Origin: Ideonella paludis
GTDB taxonomy: Bacteria > Pseudomonadota > Gammaproteobacteria > Burkholderiales > Burkholderiaceae_C
Length of the DNA: 64,000 bases
Assembly (NCBI RefSeq): GCF_018069865.1
Contig: NZ_JAGQDG010000001.1
Span: 806,001-870,000 of the forward strand
Reading direction: 5' to 3'
Shown in pieces: positions 9,451-19,261 of the stretch. A program made the translations under genes and the position numbers. A model generated the notes under the pieces. That model searched no databases. It saw only the letters and a program-made list of their open reading frames with translations, and was not told where the DNA came from. Position 1 is the stretch's first letter. The number at the start of each line of letters is the position of its first letter.

Positions 9451-10085
9451 GCCAAACACCGAGCACTCCACCGCCTGCTGCCATCGCTGCGGCGTGGGCG
9501 GTGGCCTGGGCCGATGCCGGCCTGCCTGGCTTGGGGCATGAGCTGCGCGACGCGCTCTGGGCCGCCTATGCCCAGCCGCAGCGCCGCTATCACACCCAGC
9601 AGCACCTCAGCGAGTGCTTGGCCCTGTGGGAGGCTTTGCGGCCCTATGCCGAGTACCCCGGTGAAGTGGGCCTGGCGCTGTGGTTCCATGACGCGGTGTA
9701 CGAGGTCAAAGCCAACGACAACGAACTGCGCAGTGCCGACTGGGCGCGCCAAGCCTTGTTGGCTGCTGGCGCAGAGGCCGCCATGGCCCAGCGCGTGCAC
9801 GCCTTGGTGATGGCGACCTGCCATGCCGCGCCCACCGCCACGGCGGATGAGGCACTGCTGGTGGACATCGACCTCGCCATCCTTGGCGCAGACGCTGCCC
9901 GCTTTGCCGAGTATGAGCGACAGGTGCGTGATGAGTACGCTTGGGTGCCTGGCTTTCTGTATCGCCGCAAACGGCGTGAGGTGATGCGGGGCTTTGCGCA
10001 GCGCCAGCCCCTGTATTTGACCTCGGCAGTGCGAGACCGCCTGGAGGCACAGGCCCGGCGCAACCTCGCTGCTTACTCAGCCTGA
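9447..10085 (+). CDS. Predicted HD-domain metal-dependent phosphohydrolase
   Basis: A 212-residue protein like the COG4339 group: RRYHTQQHLSECL supplies a first histidine near residue 50, LWFHDAVYEVKANDNE the HD pair near residue 75, and LVDIDLAILGAD a late aspartate. Family proteins hydrolyse phosphate esters with bound metal; the substrate is unknown. The start at 9447 overlaps the GST stop (ATGA). The 3' end overlaps the convergent mscS-like gene by 13 bp. A longer upstream reading of the same frame lies inside the GST gene and is rejected. Confidence 0.82.
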   Translation: MSQTPSTPPPAAIAAAWAVAWADAGLPGLGHELRDALWAAYAQPQRRYHTQQHLSECLALWEALRPYAEYPGEVGLALWFHDAVYEVKANDNELRSADWARQALLAAGAEAAMAQRVHALVMATCHAAPTATADEALLVDIDLAILGADAARFAEYERQVRDEYAWVPGFLYRRKRREVMRGFAQRQPLYLTSAVRDRLEAQARRNLAAYSA

Positions 10086-10993
10086 GACGGCGTTACGGTG
10101 CTCGCCGGGGGCGGCGACAAAGCCCGCCAGGTGTCCTTGAAGACGGCTTGCTCCACCGCATGTCGCTCCGTGCCTGGGCAGGCCACGCGAACCACCAGCA
10201 CCAGGTGCCCGGGCTCTGAGAAGTCCCAGGCCACCTTGGTTCTGCCGGAGGGCAGAGCGATGAAGTTCTCCTCCGACACTTTGCGGAAATGCGCCATCGC
10301 CTCATCACGCCAAGCGGCGGTGCAGCGATCAGCCGCTTGCAGCGCAGCAGCTTCGATCGGCGCCAAGTGGCCCACCCGTGCTTCAGGCACCGGGATGCGT
10401 ATGTGGTGCAGCACAAAGGCCCCCGTGGGCGTCACATTCTTCACTGGTGTGGTGAGCAAGAGGCCGTTGGGAAACTCGGCGACTTTGCCGGTTTGCTGGC
10501 CCAACTCATCCAACTCGGCCAAGGAGGTGGCGAACATATCGATGTCGATCACCCGCCCGCGCAGCTCGCCAAACTCAATCGCGTCGCCCACCTTGTAGGG
10601 GCTCACCACCGTGACATAGAGGTAGCCGTGCACACACATCACCAGCTCCTTGCTGACGATCAGCATGGCGCCGGCCACGGCGGCCAATGACAAGGCAAAT
10701 CCAGCAATGGTCGAGGCCCACACCGCCGCAATCACCAGCAACACCACACACCAGATGATGTTGCGCGCCCATACCAAGTGCAGGCGGCGCTTCTGGGCCG
10801 ACATCTCGCCCCGCGCCAAATAGCGCGCCCACAGGTGTGAGGCCAATAGCGCCAAGCTGATCAGCAGCAGGCTGACGATCACCTTCTCCCACTGACCGGG
10901 GATGGCGGTGAAGACCTGTTCAAGGGTGAGGCCGCGGGGGAAGTCTGGCATGAGGGGCGTCAAGACAAGCCCGGGGCCTGGCCCTGAAAGCAA
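10073..10993 (-). CDS. MscS-family mechanosensitive channel protein
   Basis: A 306-residue protein with three or so N-terminal membrane helices (VIVSLLLISLALLASHLW; NIIWCVVLLVIAAVWAS; a third, AGFALSLAAVAGAMLIVSKE, forming the pore-lining helix), then the MscS beta domain (YKVGDAIEFGELRGRVIDID, PNGLLLTTPVKN). The glycine/alanine-rich third helix and the VGDxIE..G..G.V motif are family hallmarks. It probably acts as an osmotic safety valve or small conductance channel. A second in-frame ATG at 10951 is a plausible start. The gene converges with the HD gene. Confidence 0.85.
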   Translation of the reverse strand: MLSGPGPGLVLTPLMPDFPRGLTLEQVFTAIPGQWEKVIVSLLLISLALLASHLWARYLARGEMSAQKRRLHLVWARNIIWCVVLLVIAAVWASTIAGFALSLAAVAGAMLIVSKELVMCVHGYLYVTVVSPYKVGDAIEFGELRGRVIDIDMFATSLAELDELGQQTGKVAEFPNGLLLTTPVKNVTPTGAFVLHHIRIPVPEARVGHLAPIEAAALQAADRCTAAWRDEAMAHFRKVSEENFIALPSGRTKVAWDFSEPGHLVLVVRVACPGTERHAVEQAVFKDTWRALSPPPASTVTPSQAE

Positions 10994-11044
10994 GACCGAG
11001 CCCCAGGCAGAACCACTGGGTAAGCAGACGCCATCATGCCTTGA

Positions 11045-12085
11045 TCATGAGCTGGTCGCCCGGCGCGTCTTCCAGAGCGAGAACAGCACGCCCCCCGCCA
11101 GCAAGCCGCCGGTCACGCCCAGGCTGATGGAGGCCGGCACCTTGCCGTCGAACAACCAGTCGCCCAAGAAGATCTTGGCCCCGATGAAGATCAGCACCAT
11201 GGCCAGGGCGTACTTGAGGTAGTGGAAGCGATGCACCACTGCCGCCAGCGCAAAGTACAGCGCCCGCAGGCCCAGGATGGCGAAGATATTGCTGGTGTAG
11301 ACGATGAACGGGTCCGGCGTGATGGCGAAGATGGCCGGCACGGAGTCGATGGCAAACACCAGGTCGGCGATCTCCACCAAGATCAAGCACAGCAGCAAGG
11401 GCGTGGCATACAACTCCATCTTGCCGGTTTGGGGGTGGGGCAGGCGCACGGTGAAGGCCTGGCCGTGCAGGTCATCGGTGACGCGCATGGTCTTGCGCAT
11501 CAGGCGCAGCACGGGGTTGTTGGCGATGTCTGGCTTGTGGTCCACCATCACCAGCATCTTCACGCCGGTCAGCAGCAGGATCACGCCAAACACATACATG
11601 ATCCAGACGAACTCCATCACCAGCGCCGCGCCCAGGCCGATCATGATGGCGCGCAAGACGATCACACCCAAAATGCCCCAGAACAAGACCCGGTGCTGGT
11701 ACTCACGCGGCACCGCAAAGTAGGTGAAGATCATCGAGATGATGAAGACGTTGTCCATGGCCAGCGTCTTCTCCACGAGATACCCCGTCATGTAGAGCTT
11801 GACCGCCGTCCAGGCGCGCTCGTCCGAGCTGGCGGCGGCGGCCATCTGCGGGTCCATCGCGCCGGCGTTGGGGTAATGGCTGTAGATGGCATACACCGCG
11901 CCCGCCCAGGCCAGCCCCAAGCCGATGTAGAGCGCAGACATCTTCAGGCTTTCCGACACCCCAATCTCTTGGGAGCCCCGGTGCATGACCCCCAGGTCAA
12001 AGGCCAGGATCGCCAGCACAGCCAGCAAAAAGGCCAGCCAGATCCACACCGGCATGCCCAACCAGACGATACCCATCACATCCAT
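11045..12085 (-). CDS. TerC family membrane protein
   Basis: A 346-residue inner-membrane protein with about nine helices. It shows the TerC pattern of acidic residues inside helices: LAFDLGVMHR, TGYLVEKTLAMDNVFI and IADLVFAIDSVPAIFAI. These aspartates are thought to bind metal; the TerC/Alx group is linked to manganese export and to tellurite resistance. A GGAGGC Shine-Dalgarno (complement of 12091-12096) stands about five bases before the ATG at 12085. A TerB-like gene lies divergently 460 bp away, which supports a Ter-type stress role. No yybP-ykoY manganese riboswitch was recognised upstream. Confidence 0.88.
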   Translation of the reverse strand: MDVMGIVWLGMPVWIWLAFLLAVLAILAFDLGVMHRGSQEIGVSESLKMSALYIGLGLAWAGAVYAIYSHYPNAGAMDPQMAAAASSDERAWTAVKLYMTGYLVEKTLAMDNVFIISMIFTYFAVPREYQHRVLFWGILGVIVLRAIMIGLGAALVMEFVWIMYVFGVILLLTGVKMLVMVDHKPDIANNPVLRLMRKTMRVTDDLHGQAFTVRLPHPQTGKMELYATPLLLCLILVEIADLVFAIDSVPAIFAITPDPFIVYTSNIFAILGLRALYFALAAVVHRFHYLKYALAMVLIFIGAKIFLGDWLFDGKVPASISLGVTGGLLAGGVLFSLWKTRRATSS

Positions 12086-12296
12086 GTCACGCCTCCATCA
12101 GGATGACCGTTAAGAGCCAAGCTTGTGTTGAGTGATGGCCCTGCCACCGAGGGCCACGCCACAGCTGCCAATGTGAGGGACAAGGGCGGTTCATTCAATT
12201 CGTAAAAAACGATATAACACTCACATTTATTCTGATTTTTCATGATGAGTTGCAGCCCCAGACTGACGACTCGCATCAAGCCTAGGAGGCCCATTC
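12086..12296. promoter_or_regulatory. Divergent promoter region between terC and the small basic ORF
   Basis: About 210 bp separating genes on opposite strands. Bases 12190-12245 are AT-rich relative to the flanks and contain TATAAC around 12214, a candidate -10 element. No clear operator was found. Confidence 0.35.
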
Positions 12297-12503
12297 ATGA
12301 AAGTCATCTTGAGACCCAGTGACCGCTCCAGCAGCCCCTGGTTGCGGCGTCAGTGGCAGCGTGTGCGTCAAGCCGTCAAGGCCCTGCTGCATCGGCTTCG
12401 CGCGGTGCTACGGCCGCAACGCATGGCGCCGGTTCACGTCCCCGTGCGCATCAGCGTGGACCCGCGCAAAATCTCGCGGTATGTGCCACCCCACCACCGC
12501 TGA
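12297..12503 (+). CDS. Small basic protein, unknown function
   Basis: A 68-residue, strongly basic protein (MKVILRPSDRSS..., with many arginines and a helix RRQWQRVRQAVKALLHRLRAV). An AGGAGG Shine-Dalgarno at 12284-12289 is seven bases before the ATG, which is the main support for it being real. It precedes the TerB-like gene by 44 bp on the same strand and probably shares its transcript. No family is recognised; nucleic-acid or membrane-surface binding is possible from charge alone. Confidence 0.5.
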   Translation: MKVILRPSDRSSSPWLRRQWQRVRQAVKALLHRLRAVLRPQRMAPVHVPVRISVDPRKISRYVPPHHR

Positions 12504-12547
12504 AGTTCCTCCACCCGAACCACTCATCATCCAGAAAGACCACCGCC

Positions 12548-12982
12548 ATGCGCTCCTACCCCCGCAACAGCCCGGAAGCCGCCGCCCGCATCGTGGCCCT
12601 TGTTCTGATCGCCGACGGCCATGTCTGCCGCTCCGAGTTTGAGGCCCTGGATCAACTCGACGCAGCCCGCGCCTTAGGCCTGCCCACAGGCGGCTTGCCG
12701 CAAGCGGTGCAGGCCTTGTGCGAAGACCTGCTGATGGGCAGCTACAGCGGCGGCTCACTCATCACGCAGTTGGATGAGGCGGCCTTGGCGGCGCTGATGG
12801 CCGAGGTGGACGACCCGGCCTTGCAGGCCAACGTGCTCGCGCTGGCCACCGCCGCAGCGCGTGCCGACCAGCACTTGGCCGAGGGCGAAGCCGTGGTCCT
12901 GGAGGCCGCACGGCGGTACTGGCGCTTGAGCGACGCTGCACCGGGCCTGCCTGTGCAGGAGCCGGTGCGCTTGGCCGCATGA
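12548..12982 (+). CDS. TerB-like protein
   Basis: A 144-residue, mainly helical protein starting MRSYPRNSPEAAARIVALV, with the TerB-like rhythm of a short helix followed by ADGHVCRSEFEALD and, in the second half, AAARADQHLAEGEAVVLEAA. This repeated ADxxxxxxE pattern is the acidic metal-binding feature of TerB/DjlA N-terminal-like domains. TerB is part of tellurite and stress gene sets and works next to TerC, whose gene lies divergently upstream. The ATG at 12548 is preferred because the frame upstream is arginine-rich and lacks a ribosome-binding site. Confidence 0.65.
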   Translation: MRSYPRNSPEAAARIVALVLIADGHVCRSEFEALDQLDAARALGLPTGGLPQAVQALCEDLLMGSYSGGSLITQLDEAALAALMAEVDDPALQANVLALATAAARADQHLAEGEAVVLEAARRYWRLSDAAPGLPVQEPVRLAA

Positions 12983-13024
12983 GGCCCGCCGGGCCGGCCA
13001 TCAAGGTCGGCGCCGGCGCTTCTC

Positions 13025-14602
13025 TCAAGGCTTCACAGTGGCGGTGTGGGTGGCTTTGTTGTTGGCCGCGATTGGGTCTGGCGTGCTGCTGCTGAGCGTG
13101 GCGGTGCTGTTGAGCTTGCCCTTGACCGTGTGTTGCACTTGAACCTGCACGCTGGCGCTGCCGCCGGCGGCCAAGCTGCCCAGCGTGCAGCTCAGCGGTT
13201 TGGTGTTGGTGCACTGGCCTTGGCTGGGCACGGCACTGAGCAAGTTGGTCTTGGTGGGCAGGGCCAGTTTCAACTTCAGCTTGGCTGCAGTGGCCTGGCC
13301 GGCGTTGGCCACAGTGATGTTGTAGGTCAGCGTTTGGCCCACGCGCACCGGCTCGGGGGTGGCGCTCAGGGCCACGCTGGCGTTGGCGGTGGCCGGGTCG
13401 CCGATCTTGGCGGTTTGGCCGCCGGCCAGCAGCACGCCGCCGTCGGGCGTGAAGGCCATGCCTGAGGAGTTGCTGCCGGGGGCGGTCACGGTCCAGCCGG
13501 TGCTGCCGTCGGCACGCACCTGGGTCAGCGCCATCTGGAACAAGGTGCTGGCGGCCAGGTAGGCGTTGTCATCGGCATCCAGCAGCATCTGCGCATGCAG
13601 CAGCAGCGAGTTGCTGGGCCCGTCCGCGTCTAGGTTTTGCCACAGCATTTGGCCTTGAGCATTGAACTTAGCAAAGGCCGCACCGGCTGTGCCGCTGTTG
13701 GGAAAGCCGCTGAACACGGCTTGGCCCGTGCGGTCGGCTTCCACGCGGAAGGCGGCCATGGGGTGGCTGGCGGTCCAGAGCGTGGCCCCGGTGGCGTCCA
13801 GCTTGCGCAACTGGCTGCCAGCGCTGCCATCGGGTTGGCCGTTGATCAGGTAGGACTCACCATTGGCAGTGGCCGCCACATCGCCCGCTGTGAGGCTGAC
13901 GTGCCCGGCGCTGGCCCAGACCAATTGCCCCGCAGAGCTGAGCTTGAGATAGCCGTTGCGGCTGCCGGTGACGCTGCGCCCGCTGACCAGCAAGCTGCCG
14001 TCTTGGCCCCACTTCATGTGCAGCGGTGCGCCGATGCCGGCGGTGTCGAAGTAGTCCCATCGCACCAGGCCGTTGGCGTCAAAGGATTTGACGCGGCTCA
14101 CCAAGCCCAGCGGCCCCATGCCCAGGCCCAGCACATAGCTGTTCCCGGCCGCATCCACCAGCACGCGGCGGGTGGAGGAGCCGTCAAAGCTGTTGTCAAA
14201 CACCTGGCGCCACAGCAGTTGGCCGTCCGGGCTGAACTTCATCAGCACGCTGGCGGCATTGACGGGCGAGGAGTAGCCGGAGCGAATGGTGCCACTGACC
14301 CAGACATGGCCCAGGGCATCGGTGGCCACACTGGTGGCCGCTTCATGGCGGGTGTTGTCGGTGTTGTCAAAGCGCCGCTCCCAGAGCAACTGGCCGCTGG
14401 CACTGCGCTTGCTCACCACGATGTCACCTGCTGGCGCATATTCCCAGGCGGCGGTATAGGCCTCGCCTTGCGGTGTCGCTGCCACGCCGACGCCGCCAGG
14501 GTCGGACACCCATTGCACGCCCACGGCTGCAGGGGTGGAGAAAGCACTGCCGCACAGTGCGGCCAGGGCTAAGAGGCGGGAGGGCAGAGGCGCGAAGCGC
14601 AT
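13025..14602 (-). CDS. Secreted beta-propeller-like protein with C-terminal DUF11
   Basis: A 525-residue exported protein. A signal peptide (RLLALAALCGSAFSTPAA) is followed by repeated strands with the pattern FDxxGxLxWxxxF..., for example GQLLWERRFDNTDNT, GQLLWRQVFDNSFDGS and NGLVRWDYFDTAG, spaced like the blades of an SBBP/PQQ-like propeller. From about residue 415 a DUF11 domain follows (ATPEPVRVGQTLTYNITVAN, ... LSCTLGSLAAGGSASVQVQV). DUF11 is common in surface proteins. There is no membrane anchor, so it is probably secreted or surface-associated. Function unknown. It is alone on its strand between a TerB-like gene and a Bug protein gene. Confidence 0.75.
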   Translation of the reverse strand: MRFAPLPSRLLALAALCGSAFSTPAAVGVQWVSDPGGVGVAATPQGEAYTAAWEYAPAGDIVVSKRSASGQLLWERRFDNTDNTRHEAATSVATDALGHVWVSGTIRSGYSSPVNAASVLMKFSPDGQLLWRQVFDNSFDGSSTRRVLVDAAGNSYVLGLGMGPLGLVSRVKSFDANGLVRWDYFDTAGIGAPLHMKWGQDGSLLVSGRSVTGSRNGYLKLSSAGQLVWASAGHVSLTAGDVAATANGESYLINGQPDGSAGSQLRKLDATGATLWTASHPMAAFRVEADRTGQAVFSGFPNSGTAGAAFAKFNAQGQMLWQNLDADGPSNSLLLHAQMLLDADDNAYLAASTLFQMALTQVRADGSTGWTVTAPGSNSSGMAFTPDGGVLLAGGQTAKIGDPATANASVALSATPEPVRVGQTLTYNITVANAGQATAAKLKLKLALPTKTNLLSAVPSQGQCTNTKPLSCTLGSLAAGGSASVQVQVQHTVKGKLNSTATLSSSTPDPIAANNKATHTATVKP

Positions 14603-14693
14603 GGTGTGGGGCGGTCAGTGCAGGGATGGCCCCAGTGTCTGCGCCCGTGCGCTTGCGCGCCACACCTAGGATTGCGCTGGCTCAAGCTTGGCG

Positions 14694-15668
14694 TCAATCC
14701 AGCGCCAAACCCAAGCGCTTGATGACCGGCGCCCAGCGCTCACGCTCGGCGTCGATCACCCGCTTGAAGTCGGCTGGGCTGCCGCCCACGGGGCTCAAGC
14801 CCTGGGCGTTCATGGTGGCGCGAACGGCCGGGTCTTGCAGCGCTAGGTTGACATCCGCATTGACCTTTTGCACCACGGCCTCGGGTGTGCCCGCAGGCAT
14901 CAACAGGCCGTTCCAGGCCAGCGACTCCACCTTCGGGAAGCCCATGGCCGCCATCGTGGGCAGCTCACGCAGGCTCTCCGGGTGCTGGCTGCTGCTGACA
15001 GCCAAGAGCCGCACCTTGCCATTGCGCACATGGGCCAGCATGGCCGGGGCCACCATGAAGGTGGCTTGCGTCTCGCCCTGGGCGACGGCCATGGCCGAGG
15101 GCGGCGAGCCGTTGAATGGCACATGCGTGGCGGTGAGCCCGGCCTCGGCCAAGAACAGCTCCATGGTCAGGTGCGCCGAGCTGCCCACGCCCAAGGACGA
15201 ATAGCTCCAGCCCTGCGGCTGCGCCTTGGCCCAGGCGATGAAGGCTTTGACATCTTGCGCCGGGACTTTGTCGGTGCTGACGGCCAGCACATTGGGCTGC
15301 GAGGTGGTCATCACCACCGGCACCAAGTCCTTCACCGGGTCATAAGGCACTTTTTTGTAGAGGAAGGGCGCATAAGCCACCGGCCCGTTGAAGCCCACCG
15401 CCAAGGTGTGGCCGTCGGTGGCCTTGGCCGCCACATCCACACCCAGCATGCCGCCGGCACCGGCCTTGTTCTCCACCACCACCGGCTGGCCCCAGCGGTC
15501 TTTGAGCTTGTCGGCCAAGAGCCGGGCAATGATGTCCAGCGAGCTGCCCGCCGGCGCGGGCACGACCACCCGCACGGTCTTGGTGGGCCACGCCACGCCT
15601 TGAGCAGCGGCGGGCCAAGGGCTGAGGGCAGCGCAGACGGCGGTGCCAAGAAGCAGACGGCGATGCAT
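14694..15668 (-). CDS. Bug/TctC family tripartite tricarboxylate-type binding protein
   Basis: A 324-residue periplasmic protein with a signal peptide (MHRRLLLGTAVCAALSPWPAAAQ) and the Bug-family order: WPTKTVRVVVPAPAGSSLDI after the signal, GQPVVVENKAGAGGMLG, ATDGHTLAVGFNG and VPFNGSPPSAMAVAQGE. Bug proteins bind carboxylates or other small metabolites in the periplasm and are massively expanded in Burkholderiales; most are orphans without TctAB partners, as here. The frame extends upstream to 15818, but the ATG at 15668 is followed at once by the signal peptide and was chosen. Ligand unknown. Confidence 0.9.
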   Translation of the reverse strand: MHRRLLLGTAVCAALSPWPAAAQGVAWPTKTVRVVVPAPAGSSLDIIARLLADKLKDRWGQPVVVENKAGAGGMLGVDVAAKATDGHTLAVGFNGPVAYAPFLYKKVPYDPVKDLVPVVMTTSQPNVLAVSTDKVPAQDVKAFIAWAKAQPQGWSYSSLGVGSSAHLTMELFLAEAGLTATHVPFNGSPPSAMAVAQGETQATFMVAPAMLAHVRNGKVRLLAVSSSQHPESLRELPTMAAMGFPKVESLAWNGLLMPAGTPEAVVQKVNADVNLALQDPAVRATMNAQGLSPVGGSPADFKRVIDAERERWAPVIKRLGLALD

Positions 15669-15682
15669 GAAAACCTCGTCAA

Positions 15683-16186
15683 TCAGGGATGGAGTTGGAG
15701 TTTGAAGTATCCGCCACCGGCCAAGGGCTGGGTGGGTGGAGTGGAGGTGCCCGTTCCAGCCAAGCAAAACTTCAGCAGATAGTTCAACACCCATTTGGCC
15801 TGAGAAGCATCGCGCCAAGTGCCTTCGGTCAACACGGGGGTCAAGAGGGGAGTCTCGATGTCCTTGGGCCTGAGCAGCAAAGAGAACACATCACCGCCGT
15901 CCTCCTTGATCAAGGAGGCATCGGTCAGCGCCAGGTGAACCCTCTGCTTGCTGGGGCGCAGCATCGAGTCGCGGGTGATCACCTCCAACTCGCAGTTTTG
16001 GTGCAACTGGTAGGCTCGTTGAGGCTCCAAGTGTGGCCTCGCGCCAATGGTGTTCAAGGCCGCCAGGGCCTCGGTCTGGCTCATCTGCAGATGCAGATTC
16101 AAGCTCTGTTCTTCCTCGGAGTAGCCTTCCGAGCAGGCGAACAGCGTCGGGATCAACAAACCGATCAAAAGCAAGGGTCTGGTCAT
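15683..16186 (-). CDS. Predicted lipoprotein, unknown function
   Basis: A 167-residue protein with a lipobox (LLIGLLIPTLFACSE; cysteine at residue 18), so it is probably anchored in a membrane. The mature part contains a QMSQTEALAALNTIGA helix followed by an NCELEVITRDS strand, similar in layout to BamE/SmpA-like small lipoproteins, though this is only a resemblance. It ends 14 bp before the start of the Bug protein gene on the same strand and could be co-transcribed with it. Confidence 0.6.
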   Translation of the reverse strand: MTRPLLLIGLLIPTLFACSEGYSEEEQSLNLHLQMSQTEALAALNTIGARPHLEPQRAYQLHQNCELEVITRDSMLRPSKQRVHLALTDASLIKEDGGDVFSLLLRPKDIETPLLTPVLTEGTWRDASQAKWVLNYLLKFCLAGTGTSTPPTQPLAGGGYFKLQLHP

Positions 16187-16314
16187 GGTGGGGCTCGTGG
16201 CTGCCCAGGGTCTGAGCCGGGGTCAGCGGGGGGGCGGGGCACTGCGGACAGGCGCAGGTGCCAGACGAGGAGACGAGGCCGTGACGCGGCGTGTGGCCGC
16301 GCAGCCGCGGGGGA

Positions 16315-16659
16315 TCAGCGCTGGGGCTGCGGTGGCCGCGACAAGCGGCCGCGTGGGACCCCGTCGGGCTCGGCCAAAGGCCCCTCGCAAGGTCGGTCCG
16401 CCGTCATCAGCGCCCAGGCCTTCGGGATGACATGGGGTATGAACTCGGCCAGCTCACAGGAAGCGTCTTGGGCCGAAGTGTCGAGGGTCGGTGCTGGAGA
16501 TGCGCTCACCTGCGCGGCGTCCGCCAGGATGGCGGCCGACATCATCCCGCTCGCAGCGGCCGCACCCACGGTGGGGGCGGCCTGCACGGGCGCTTGCGCG
16601 AAGGCGGGCACACCCCACCAGCAGCACACAACACAGAACAGGACGAAGCACAGACGCAT
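16315..16659 (-). CDS. Small exported hypothetical protein
   Basis: A 114-residue frame beginning MRLCFVLFCVVCCWWGVP with a cleavable-looking signal ending AFAQA, then a low-complexity alanine-rich mature part containing ASCELAEFIPHVIPKAWAL. The upstream extension to 16770 lacks a signal-like start and overlaps the gdhA terminator, so the ATG at 16659 is chosen. No family or clear Shine-Dalgarno was recognised. Confidence 0.4.
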   Translation of the reverse strand: MRLCFVLFCVVCCWWGVPAFAQAPVQAAPTVGAAAASGMMSAAILADAAQVSASPAPTLDTSAQDASCELAEFIPHVIPKAWALMTADRPCEGPLAEPDGVPRGRLSRPPQPQR

Positions 16660-16725
16660 GGCGGCGGGATTGTAGTGAAGCTCTGCCGCTTGGCGCATGT
16701 CAGGCGGTGTCGTTGGCTGCGCCCA

Positions 16726-16762
16726 CAAAAAAGCCGCCGCAGGCGGGTGGCCCACGGCGGCT
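16726..16762 (-). terminator. Intrinsic terminator of gdhA
   Basis: On the minus strand AGCCGCCG (complement of 16755-16762) and CGGCGGCT (complement of 16732-16739) form an 8-bp stem, directly followed by a run of six T. It lies about 60 bp after the gdhA stop codon. Confidence 0.8.
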
Positions 16763-16820
16763 GTCAACACGGTGCCCCAGCACCGCGCTCTTGCTCAACT
16801 GTGCAGACTGATCTGGAGGA

Positions 16821-18095
<1,275 letters not shown>

Positions 18096-18312
18096 GGGAA
18101 GGGATCTCCTGGCTGTAGAAGGGCGTTGGCGCAGGCCTTGTGAGCCAGCGTCAGTGCATGGGTGCGCACTCTAGACGGGCTGGGGCCGAATTTGTCACCG
18201 TCCATCATGCAAGATATGCATAAGGTCCGTAAGGGGCTTTATGTCGCATGGGTGTTCACCCTGATTGGCGCGCACCGTCATGCCCTGCGTTGGGCCTCAT
18301 TACACTGCCGTC
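18096..18312. promoter_or_regulatory. Divergent gdhA / proC promoter region
   Basis: 217 bp between the two starts. It includes ATGCA and ATGCAT close together (around 18207-18221, within CATGCAAGATATGCAT), a small symmetric motif that could bind a regulator. No specific operator is assigned. Both flanking genes act in glutamate-proline metabolism. Confidence 0.35.
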
Positions 18313-19155
18313 ATGAGCACTTTTGACACTCCTTCTGTGGCCCCCTTGCGGGTGGCGTTCATCGGCGGCGGCAATATGGCGCGTGCCATCTTGGGGGGCC
18401 TGCTGCAAGCGGGCTGGCCGGCGGATTCACTGCAGGTGGTGGAGCCCTTTGCGGACACGGCCGAGGCCCTGCGGCGCGACTTCAACATCCGCGTTCATGC
18501 AGCCGTTGGCGCGTCGTTGGCGGAGGCCCAGATCGTGGTCTGGGCCGTCAAGCCCCAACTGTTTCAAGAGGCCGCAGCGCCCTGCCGGGCGCATATCAGC
18601 GGTGCCTTGCAGCTCTCGGTGATGGCCGGCTTGCGCAGCGAGGCCATTGCCCGCGCCAGCGGCAGCTCCCGCGTGGTGCGCTGCATGCCCAACACCCCGG
18701 CCTTGATTGGCCAGGGCATGACGGGCTTGTTCGCCAGCGCCGCCGTCACGGCTGCCGAGCGTGACGCCGCGCAAGCCCTGCTGGCCACCACCGGCAAGAC
18801 CTTGTGGGTGGAGCGCGAAGAGCTGCTTGATGCCGTGACCGCCTTGTCCGGCTCAGGCCCGGCCTATGTGTTTTACCTGCTGGAAGCCATGACGGAAGCC
18901 GGCGTGGCCCAAGGCTTGAGCGCCGAGCAAGCCTATGCCCTGGCGCAGCAAACCGTGGTGGGCGCTGGCGCTTTGGCCCAGCAAAGCAGTGAGCCCGCCG
19001 CCGTGCTGCGCCAGCGTGTGACCTCCAAGGGCGGCACCACCCATGCCGCCATCACCGCCTTGGACGACGCGGGGGTCAAAGCCAGTTTTGTGGCCGCTTT
19101 GGGGGCGGCCGGCCGCCGGGCCAAAGAGCTGGGCGACGAATTCGGCCAAGCCTGA
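18313..19155 (+). CDS. proC: Pyrroline-5-carboxylate reductase
   Basis: A 280-residue cytoplasmic enzyme that reduces 1-pyrroline-5-carboxylate to proline with NAD(P)H. The N-terminal Rossmann site is VAFIGGGNMARAILGGLL. The middle has VVWAVKPQLFQE and RVVRCMPNTPALIGQGMTGL. The C-terminal signature DAVTALSGSGPAYVFYLLEA is followed by LRQRVTSKGGTTHAAI. The ATG at 18313 begins MSTFDTPSVAPLRVAF and gives the usual family length; an upstream ATG at 18265 adds an unlikely extension. It is divergent from gdhA, which makes the glutamate pool that feeds proline synthesis. Confidence 0.95.
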   Translation: MSTFDTPSVAPLRVAFIGGGNMARAILGGLLQAGWPADSLQVVEPFADTAEALRRDFNIRVHAAVGASLAEAQIVVWAVKPQLFQEAAAPCRAHISGALQLSVMAGLRSEAIARASGSSRVVRCMPNTPALIGQGMTGLFASAAVTAAERDAAQALLATTGKTLWVEREELLDAVTALSGSGPAYVFYLLEAMTEAGVAQGLSAEQAYALAQQTVVGAGALAQQSSEPAAVLRQRVTSKGGTTHAAITALDDAGVKASFVAALGAAGRRAKELGDEFGQA

Positions 19156-19173
19156 GGCCTTGCCACGATCCCC

Positions 19174-19189
19174 CTGTCAAGGTTGACAG
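19174..19189. promoter_or_regulatory. Palindromic operator-like site upstream of the repeat peptide gene
   Basis: CTGTCAA at 19174-19180 and TTGACAG at 19183-19189 form a perfect 7-bp inverted repeat with a 2-bp centre, of a size suited to a dimeric regulator. It also contains TTGACA (19183-19188), a consensus -35 hexamer, although no good -10 element lies 17 bp further on. It stands 72 bp before the start of the peptide gene. Confidence 0.45.
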
Positions 19190-19261
19190 TGCCGCCGTGC
19201 GCGCCCCCTTGCTGCAATGCAGGGGTGCGCGATGTTGCGCACGTTTGAACTGGGAGATTGA

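Noticed and set aside
12086-12296. yybP-ykoY manganese riboswitch before terC
   Set aside because: The conserved paired element and its core bases could not be found on the terC strand.
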